This document shows positions 7,869 through 13,138 of a DNA stretch of 13,138 nt, piece by piece (within the stretch, counting starts at the first letter, position 1; every line of letters starts with the position of its first letter). Below the pieces are notes generated by a model. That model was given only the letters and a program-made list of their open reading frames with translations, searched no databases and was not told the origin of the DNA. This DNA is from Actinomycetota bacterium. GTDB lineage: Bacteria; Actinomycetota; Acidimicrobiia; Acidimicrobiales; RAAP-2. The position numbers and the translations under genes were made by a program. Where the stretch lies: assembly GCA_009701115.1 (NCBI GenBank), contig WLKR01000013.1:1-13138 (forward strand). The letters are read 5' to 3'.

Positions 7869-7874
7869 AAGATA
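7869..7874 (-). promoter_or_regulatory. candidate -10 element of the copper monooxygenase
   Basis: On the minus strand TATCTT ends six bases before the ATG at 7862. No Shine-Dalgarno is visible there, so a leaderless transcript is possible. A TTGACT occurs further upstream, but its spacing to this element is about 23 bases, too long for a normal -35. Confidence 0.3.
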
Positions 7875-7910
7875 ACGGTCGAAGCCCAGATTCGGGTAGT
7901 CAACACCGAT

Positions 7911-7945
7911 TCACTGTGGCCCCGCCCATTGCGGGGCCACAGTGA
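7911..7945 (-). terminator. 14-bp hairpin after the aquaporin gene
   Basis: The perfect 14-base-pair arms 7911-7924 and 7932-7945 (TCACTGTGGCCCCG and its complement) enclose a seven-base loop. It sits six bases past the aquaporin TAA and before the copper monooxygenase. Neither strand has a T-tract after the stem, so it would be a U-less terminator or a transcript-stabilising hairpin. It separates the two minus-strand genes. Confidence 0.65.
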
Positions 7946-7950
7946 TGCCG

Positions 7951-8655
7951 TTATTCGCCTTCGTTGAGGGCTTTGTGGACCAACGCGGCCAAAACCCCAC
8001 CAACGAGTGGTGCAAGGATGAAGAGCCATACTTGGCTCAGTGCCGTGCCGCCAACAATCAGGGCTGGGCCGAATGATCGAGCTGGATTCACAGATGTTCC
8101 CGTTACCGAAATTCCAAAAAGGTGGACAACGGTCAAGGTGAGGCCGATAATCAGACCACCGACGGCCGTGGGTCCCTGCTTGCCAGTGACTACCAAAATG
8201 ACGTACACGAAGAGCGCTGTCAAAAGTACTTCGGCGAGGAATGCACCCATGGCGGAGATCTGAATCATTGAGTGCGCCCCGAAACCGTCAGCTCCGAGCC
8301 CAATTGAATCACGGCGCCAAAGGGGTGACTGCTTGAACGTCAGCCAGAGGCCCCCAGCCCCGATAATGCCTCCCGCGAATTGCGCGATCCAGTAGCCCAC
8401 GGCGTCGCGGAGACTCATCCGCTTGGCCACGAGAACTCCCATGGTCACCGCCGGGTTGACGTGAGCACCGGAAACTGGACCGATGGCATACGCCAAGCCG
8501 GTAAGTACCAGGCCGAAGGCCAGCGACGTGGCCACGATGCCGGCGCCAGTGCCAAACTCACTATGCCACGTCCCCAGGGTTAAAACAGCCACGCCGCAGG
8601 CCACGTAGACCAAAACAGCAGTACCGAATAATTCTGCTCCAAATTTGCGATTCAT
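7951..8655 (-). CDS. aqpZ: aquaporin, AqpZ-like water channel
   Basis: A 234-residue MIP-family channel with six expected membrane helices in two repeats. The first half-helix motif is GAHVNPAVT (Asn67-Pro68-Ala69) and the second is GTSVNPARS (Asn190-Pro191-Ala192). The selectivity filter residues inferred by alignment to E. coli AqpZ are Phe47, His178, Thr187 and Arg193. Their spacing (131, 9 and 6) equals that of AqpZ Phe43, His174, Thr183 and Arg189. This favours a water-selective pore over a glycerol channel, where the His is replaced by a small residue. The start is ATG at 8655, since AAGGAG lies six bases upstream; the frame extends to 8697 without a comparable site. The gene is divergent from glnK across 336 bases and is followed by a 14-bp hairpin. 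The gene symbol is given by similarity of motifs only. Confidence 0.9.
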   Translation of the reverse strand: MNRKFGAELFGTAVLVYVACGVAVLTLGTWHSEFGTGAGIVATSLAFGLVLTGLAYAIGPVSGAHVNPAVTMGVLVAKRMSLRDAVGYWIAQFAGGIIGAGGLWLTFKQSPLWRRDSIGLGADGFGAHSMIQISAMGAFLAEVLLTALFVYVILVVTGKQGPTAVGGLIIGLTLTVVHLFGISVTGTSVNPARSFGPALIVGGTALSQVWLFILAPLVGGVLAALVHKALNEGE

Positions 8656-8661
8656 GTACTT

Positions 8662-8667
8662 CTCCTT
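8662..8667 (-). promoter_or_regulatory. RBS that fixes the aquaporin start
   Basis: AAGGAG on the minus strand, six bases before the ATG at 8655. It decides against the in-frame upstream start at 8697, which would add 14 polar residues before the first helix. Confidence 0.7.
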
Positions 8668-8721
8668 ACATGTGTGATCGGCGTCATTGCCTATCATCGC
8701 AATCGTAGAAAGTGCTTCGCT

Positions 8722-8745
8722 GGAAATTGAGGATTTCCAATTTCC
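8722..8745. repeat. 8-bp inverted repeat upstream of the aquaporin
   Basis: GGAAATTG (8722-8729) and CAATTTCC (8738-8745) are perfect inverted copies eight bases apart. An overlapping ATTTCC at 8733-8738 also pairs with GGAAAT at 8722-8727. The site lies 67-90 bases before the aquaporin ATG, where a repressor or activator dimer could bind. No regulator can be named. Confidence 0.4.
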
Positions 8746-8833
8746 CAGTATTCGTTGGCAGATCTATTGAAAGGCCGGGACGCCGAGTGCGACCATGAGG
8801 AATAATGCCGAATCAAGGGAAGTGCGTAGCGGG

Positions 8834-8898
8834 GGTTGGTTGCCGAAGTGCACTTCCAGCACCTTCCGCCACTGGAAGTGCACGTACGGAAACCAACC
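8834..8898. repeat. 65-base imperfect palindrome upstream of glnK
   Basis: Three paired blocks are nested. GGTTGGTT (8834-8841) pairs with AACCAACC (8891-8898). CCG (8843-8845) pairs with CGG (8887-8889). GTGCACTTCCAG (8848-8859) pairs with CTGGAAGTGCAC (8872-8883). That is 23 base pairs with small internal mismatches and a 12-base loop. The left inner part is itself a perfect 12-base palindrome, GAAGTGCACTTC (8845-8856), and GAAGTGCAC recurs at 8875-8883, exactly 30 bases later. It ends 93 bases before the glnK ATG. It could be an operator, an RNA hairpin, or a terminator/insulator between the divergent units. Confidence 0.6.
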
Positions 8899-8954
8899 GG
8901 GGGAAATACGTGGGCCGCTGAGTACGAATGAGACTGCCAGCTTTGTACTTGCCC

Positions 8955-8960
8955 TATGTT
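8955..8960 (+). promoter_or_regulatory. weak candidate -10 element of glnK-amt
   Basis: TATGTT fits TANNNT and would start transcription about 25 bases before the glnK ATG, leaving room for the GAGGGG ribosome site. No good -35 is visible at 17 bases, so an activator-dependent promoter is possible. Other positions in the region cannot be excluded. Confidence 0.2.
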
Positions 8961-8976
8961 TAGAGACAGTCATTAG

Positions 8977-9336
<360 letters not shown>

Positions 9337-9341
9337 GACTG

Positions 9342-10598
9342 ATGGCTATGAATTCAACTGACACACTCTGGGTCATTCTCAGCGCCGCACTCGTCCTCTT
9401 TATGACCCCCGGACTCGCCCTGTTTTACGGAGGAATGGTCCGCAGCAAAAACGTTCTCGCAATAATGATGAACAGCCTCGCCGCCATGGCGGTCGTCACC
9501 GTCCTCTGGGTCGCTGTCGCCGGGTCGCTCGCCTTTGGAAATGACGTTGGCGGCGGGCTGCTTGGCGACTTCTCTCTGGCCGGACTGGCCCACATACCTT
9601 CGTCTCTTCCCGGTCTTTCCGGCGTTCACGCATCATCCCTTTCGGTGCTGACGTATCAGATGATGTTCGCCATCATCACGGCCGCGCTCATCAGCGGCGG
9701 AACGACTGATCGCATCAAGTTCTCTTCCTTTGTCGTACTGATTGCTATTTGGACTGTGGCCGTCTACGCCCCACTGGCCCACTGGGTCTTCAGCCCGACT
9801 GGTTGGTTGGCCCATCGTGGCGTCTTGGACTTTGCCGGTGGCACGGTCGTCGAGATCAACTCGGGTTTTTCCACGCTCGCCGTCGTCTTGGTCCTCGGCC
9901 CTCGCAAGGGATGGCCCCGCGACTCCATGACTCCCCACTCCGTGCCTCTAAGCCTTTTGGGTCTCGGCATTTTGTGGTTTGGCTGGCTCGGTTTCAACGG
10001 AGGATCCTCGTTGGCGATGAACGGGGTTGCCGTTTCGGCGGTTCTCAACACGCAGCTGGCCGCCGCCGCGGGACTCATCGGCTGGCTCATCTACGAACGA
10101 ACGACCGAGCACTACGCCACGACCTTGGGTGCCGCATCGGGTGGCGTGGCCGGGATGGTCGCCATCACGCCGTGCGCCGGATTCGTCCACCCCTACGCCG
10201 CGTTGATTATCGGACTCATCGCTGGACTCGCTTGCGCGAAGGCCGTTCGGATGAAGTTCAAACTCGGCATTGACGACTCGCTTGATGTTCTCGGTGTTCA
10301 CGGTGTCGGTGGAGTGATCGGCATGGTCCTCTTGGGACTCTTCGCCAGCAAGTCCATCAATCCGGCCGGAGCCGATGGCCTACTGCAGGGCGGAGGGTTC
10401 ACGCTGCTCGGTAACGAGCTACTCGCCATTGTCGTAACGGCATCCTTTTCCTTTGGTGTCACGTGGCTCATTGCCCAGGCCATTTCTAAAACCATCGGAC
10501 TGCGCGTCAGCGAAGAAGATGAGCTGAAGGGCCTCGACCTCACCCAACACGCCGAGAGTGCCTATTCGGGCGGTGGTTCGGGTCGTTTCAGTAGTTAA
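9342..10598 (+). CDS. amt: ammonium transporter Amt with Glu at the first pore His
   Basis: A 418-residue Amt/Mep/Rh channel with about 11 membrane helices, working as a trimer in the cytoplasmic membrane. Recognisable family parts include MTPGLALFYGGMVRSKN, the YQMMFA segment (outer Phe gate), HWVF with Trp148, LDFAGGTVV with Asp163, WFGWLGFNGGS, and LDVLGVHGVGG with His320. The second histidine of the twin-His pair is kept. The first, expected in GTVVHIN, is Glu171 (codon GAG at 9852-9854). A His codon would need two base changes to become GAG, so a single sequencing error does not explain it. The C-terminal tail GLRVSEEDELKGLDLTQH is the usual GlnK-contact tail. The ATG at 9342 is five bases after glnK; AGGA at 9335-9338 overlaps the glnK stop, suggesting coupled translation. 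A second ATG at 9348 is possible. The gene ends overlapping the convergent esterase. Confidence 0.94.
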   Translation: MAMNSTDTLWVILSAALVLFMTPGLALFYGGMVRSKNVLAIMMNSLAAMAVVTVLWVAVAGSLAFGNDVGGGLLGDFSLAGLAHIPSSLPGLSGVHASSLSVLTYQMMFAIITAALISGGTTDRIKFSSFVVLIAIWTVAVYAPLAHWVFSPTGWLAHRGVLDFAGGTVVEINSGFSTLAVVLVLGPRKGWPRDSMTPHSVPLSLLGLGILWFGWLGFNGGSSLAMNGVAVSAVLNTQLAAAAGLIGWLIYERTTEHYATTLGAASGGVAGMVAITPCAGFVHPYAALIIGLIAGLACAKAVRMKFKLGIDDSLDVLGVHGVGGVIGMVLLGLFASKSINPAGADGLLQGGGFTLLGNELLAIVVTASFSFGVTWLIAQAISKTIGLRVSEEDELKGLDLTQHAESAYSGGGSGRFSS

Positions 10599-11536
10599 GC
10601 GATGCGCAGGGCTCGAGAGAGCGCTGCCGTATGTTCCATAAGAATGCGCTTCGAAACATCGGCCTTGGGCTCAAGGATGCTGCCGTGAAATGTTCCGGGG
10701 TACGCGTGCAGTTCAACGTGCACTCCTGAGCGCATCAGGGTCGTGGCGTACGCAATGCCCTCGTCACGCAGTGGATCAAACTCCATCACCGAGATGTAGG
10801 CCGCAGGGAGATTCTTCAGAGTCTCCGCACGAGCGGGCGCCGCGTAGATGGGTACATCGCCACCGAGACCATGCAGGTAGTACTGCCAGCTCAGTTCGGC
10901 GTTCGGACGATTCCACACCGGTGTGTCGACGTACGACAGCATGCTGGAAGTTTCGAGGCGATCATCGAGCTCAGGAATATCCAAGAGTTGGAAGGCAATC
11001 GGTAGTTGCGCGCCATCGCGATTGAATAACGCTAAGCCCGCCGCCAGACCCGCACCGGCGGAAGTACCGAAGAGAGCGACTCGATTCACATCAATACCGA
11101 GCGTGGTCGACTCGGCGTGAATCCACTGCAGCGCAGCGGCGCAGTCCATCAGGGCCGCCGGGTAGGGATGTTCGGGGGCCAGTCGGTACTCCACCGAGAC
11201 AAAGACGGCCGGAAGAAATTGGGCAAAGCCGACCGTGATCGGCATATCGGTCATCACACTGCCCACCGCAAAACCCCCGCCATGAATTCGCAGGACACAC
11301 GGGGCGTTAGGAGTCACGTTTGAGGATTGATAGACGTGCACCGTCACCGGTGGCTCGCCCGGCAGTCCGGGAATCTCGTGCGACGAAATAGTTAAACCAG
11401 TGGTGTTGAGGGTGGCCGCGACACGCTCGCCATTGGCCGCTTGAAATGAACGGGCGGCTTCGATATTGGTAAAGGTCGCCGTGGTGGGAAGAATCTGAAG
11501 GATGGCCTCGTACTCGCCGTCAAAGTCGTAGCTCAT
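10595..11536 (-). CDS. HSL-family esterase, GTSAG type
   Basis: A 313-residue alpha/beta-hydrolase of the hormone-sensitive lipase (family IV, alpha/beta-hydrolase fold-3) group. The oxyanion-hole motif HGGG is at 85-88, followed by YRLAPEHPYPAALMD, which is diagnostic of the family. The nucleophile elbow is GTSAG with Ser159, the acid is Asp254 in EFDPLRDEG, and the base is His284 in GTFHG. The GTSAG form marks one of the two recognised HSL subgroups, the other being GDSAG. Such enzymes hydrolyse short- to medium-chain esters; the natural substrate is unknown. A cap region fills residues ~1-50. There is no signal peptide, so it is likely cytosolic. The ATG at 11536 lies nine bases after the exporter stop, with only a weak AGG upstream, which suggests translation coupled to the exporter. 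Its TAA interlocks with that of amt. Confidence 0.92.
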   Translation of the reverse strand: MSYDFDGEYEAILQILPTTATFTNIEAARSFQAANGERVAATLNTTGLTISSHEIPGLPGEPPVTVHVYQSSNVTPNAPCVLRIHGGGFAVGSVMTDMPITVGFAQFLPAVFVSVEYRLAPEHPYPAALMDCAAALQWIHAESTTLGIDVNRVALFGTSAGAGLAAGLALFNRDGAQLPIAFQLLDIPELDDRLETSSMLSYVDTPVWNRPNAELSWQYYLHGLGGDVPIYAAPARAETLKNLPAAYISVMEFDPLRDEGIAYATTLMRSGVHVELHAYPGTFHGSILEPKADVSKRILMEHTAALSRALRIA

Positions 11537-11545
11537 GCAGGAAGC

Positions 11546-12997
11546 CTACGAGTTAGTCGATGGCACCGGAGTCTTACGAAAGACGGACAGTACCTTGTCG
11601 TCATCGATAAAGAAGGCCGTCACGGCCCCGAGGAAGGCGAAGATGCAGGTCCACATAAACGGCACTTTGTACGCGTTGTAGGCGTACGCCAAATCGTGCA
11701 CCTGTGCCGGAATCTTGTCGATCTGCGCCATCAGCACTGAGATCAAAACAGCAATGCCCAGTGAACTCGCCACCTGACGCTGCGTCGAGAACAGGGCACT
11801 AGCCCGGCCCGTATCGAGGGGTTGAATCTGCGAGAAGGCGGCGGCCTGGAGCGGGATGAACACGAAGGCCCAACAGAGGCCCCGTGCGAAGAGAATGGCG
11901 CGGTAGACCCAGAGATTCGTCTCCGGGGTTGTCCACATCAGCAACAACATGACGAAACCGGCGACAATCAGACCAATCGATATGAGTCGACGGGGACCCA
12001 CTTTGGGGTAGAGCTTGCGAGCCACTTGGCTCATCAAAATCACGCCGATAGCCTGAGGGAATGTAGTGAGGCCAGACTCCGATGGCGAGAGTCCTCGCAC
12101 TCCTTGGAGCATCAGCGGCATAATCAACACCAGTCCGAAGAAACTGGCGGTGGCGAATACTGACGTGATGTTCGTCATAGTAAAGACGCGATCGCGAAAG
12201 AGACGAAGGGCCAGAATCGGCTCAGCGATGCGTCGCTCAACCAAGACGAGCGCTGCGCCGAGCGAAATTCCCAGTGCTAGTGAGAGCAGCACTGGTGTCG
12301 AGCTCCACCCTTCCACCGCGACTTGATTCAGGCCGTAGAGAATCGCGCCCAATGACAATGCCGAGAGGAAGAAACCGGCGGGGTCGAATTTCCCAGCGGC
12401 TTCATGCTGATACTCCTTCAAGCGCAAGACGCCAATGACGAACGCCAGGATTCCAAAAGGCAGATTCACGAAAAATATCCAGCGCCAACCCAAGCCGTCG
12501 GTGATGAAGCCGCCGAGCACGGGACCGGTCGCGGGAGCCAAGAGCGTCGGAATAGATAGCAACGCTCCGACCTTGGCCCGTTCCATCGGTGGGTACTCCC
12601 GATAGAGCATGGCCGTACCGACCGGCGCCATCATGCCCCCACCGATCCCCTGCAGGAAACGAAATGCCGTCAGTTGGTCGATGGAGTTAGCGGCGCCACA
12701 GAGCATGGAGGCGACGGTGAACACAAACAGGGCGAAGAGAAATACCTTCTTGGTGCCAAACTTGTCGCCGAGCCAGCCGGAGGCGGGAATCCAAATGGCC
12801 AGCGACATGAGGTAGCCCAAGACGACCCACGCCAAGTCCGTTGGGGAGCCGTGATGAAAGTCGTTACCGATCGCGGGAAGCGCAGTGTTAACAATGGTGC
12901 CGTCCATGATGTCCATAAACATCGCGATGACGAACACGGTGGCGACGGCCGCACGATCGCTAATGGCGTAGATGCCACGCCGTTTCACAGTTTGCAT
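11546..12997 (-). CDS. MFS exporter, DHA2 (EmrB/QacA) family
   Basis: A 483-residue major facilitator protein, the length and layout expected for the 14-helix DHA2 drug:H+ antiporters. Motif D1 is MDIMDGTIVNTALPAI at 28-43, motif A is GWLGDKFGTKKV at 74-85, and motif C is in TLLAPATGPVLGG at 151-163. GWRWIFFVNLPFG (170-182) is typical of EmrB/QacA members. It should export organic compounds at the cytoplasmic membrane using the proton gradient; the substrate is unknown. I chose ATG at 12997 because GAGAGGG lies four bases upstream. The frame also offers ATG at 13015 and TTG at 13021, which add 6-8 residues. The esterase follows nine bases after the stop, so the two are probably co-transcribed. 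No TetR- or MarR-type regulator gene is visible beside it. Confidence 0.92.
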   Translation of the reverse strand: MQTVKRRGIYAISDRAAVATVFVIAMFMDIMDGTIVNTALPAIGNDFHHGSPTDLAWVVLGYLMSLAIWIPASGWLGDKFGTKKVFLFALFVFTVASMLCGAANSIDQLTAFRFLQGIGGGMMAPVGTAMLYREYPPMERAKVGALLSIPTLLAPATGPVLGGFITDGLGWRWIFFVNLPFGILAFVIGVLRLKEYQHEAAGKFDPAGFFLSALSLGAILYGLNQVAVEGWSSTPVLLSLALGISLGAALVLVERRIAEPILALRLFRDRVFTMTNITSVFATASFFGLVLIMPLMLQGVRGLSPSESGLTTFPQAIGVILMSQVARKLYPKVGPRRLISIGLIVAGFVMLLLMWTTPETNLWVYRAILFARGLCWAFVFIPLQAAAFSQIQPLDTGRASALFSTQRQVASSLGIAVLISVLMAQIDKIPAQVHDLAYAYNAYKVPFMWTCIFAFLGAVTAFFIDDDKVLSVFRKTPVPSTNS

Positions 12998-13001
12998 TTC
13001 A

Positions 13002-13008
13002 CCCTCTC
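13002..13008 (-). promoter_or_regulatory. RBS that decides the MFS start
   Basis: GAGAGGG on the minus strand, four bases before the ATG at 12997. The upstream ATG at 13015 has only TAGG in front of it. Bases 13022-13138 beyond hold no recognisable gene or clear promoter. Confidence 0.5.
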
Positions 13009-13138
13009 GCAGCATTAGCAACCTAGTTGTTCCTCAAGGGCGAGAATTCACCAACGAGCTATCTGCGAGGCGCGCCCGCCAAACGAATTGCGGTGGCCCC
13101 CACTATCAAAACAAGTAGGGCTAATCTCGAAGAGAGCG

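Noticed and set aside
8878..8893. A GAAAC half-site in the palindrome as part of a GlnR box.
   Set aside because: The partner half at the required six-base spacing reads GTGCA instead of GTNAC, so the match is incomplete. No AmtR-type box was found either.
13022..13138. A possible promoter or further gene at the right edge.
   Set aside because: The stretch is short and shows no convincing -35/-10 pair, coding pattern or inverted repeat.

Overview
The window looks like chromosomal DNA of an actinobacterium of moderate GC (mid to upper 50s percent by eye, not computed). The main evidence is an F420-dependent luciferase-like oxidoreductase of the Rv3520c type, several GTG starts, and genes that apparently lack a Shine-Dalgarno sequence. 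An Acidimicrobiia-like lineage would fit, but I cannot prove it from the sequence. Coding is dense: 12 protein genes, no tRNA or rRNA, no CRISPR array, and no mobile element that I can recognise. The only gap over 300 bases is the regulatory region between the aquaporin and glnK.

Layout. Bases 1-1446 (+): 3' part of an ABC exporter with fused membrane and ATPase domains. Bases 1443-5639 (-): four genes read right to left, namely a short-chain dehydrogenase, a rhodanese/persulfide-dioxygenase-like fusion, the F420 oxidoreductase, a strong hairpin terminator, and an alpha/beta hydrolase. Bases 5776-6681 (+): the tRNA uridine hydroxylase TrhO. Bases 6678-7862 (-): a secreted copper monooxygenase of the PHM/DBH type, preceded on the same strand by an AqpZ-like aquaporin (7951-8655). 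Bases 8992-10598 (+): a glnK-amt nitrogen operon. Bases 10595-12997 (-): a DHA2-type MFS exporter followed by a GTSAG-type esterase, probably one operon.

How the genes fit together. The clearest functional unit is glnK-amt: a PII signal protein and the ammonium channel it gates. The aquaporin is divergent from it across a 336-base gap that holds two inverted repeats. The rhodanese/dioxygenase fusion points to sulfane-sulfur or persulfide oxidation. The dehydrogenase, F420 oxidoreductase and hydrolase resemble catabolic or detoxification enzymes, but no pathway can be named. The exporter and esterase could form a small export/detoxification unit.

Most notable points. (1) A PHM-like copper enzyme with both copper sites intact and no amidating lyase nearby. 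(2) An Amt channel whose first pore histidine is glutamate. (3) All three convergent gene pairs overlap by exactly four bases through interlocked stop codons. (4) None of the 12 genes uses TGA as stop. (5) A large imperfect palindrome lies upstream of glnK.
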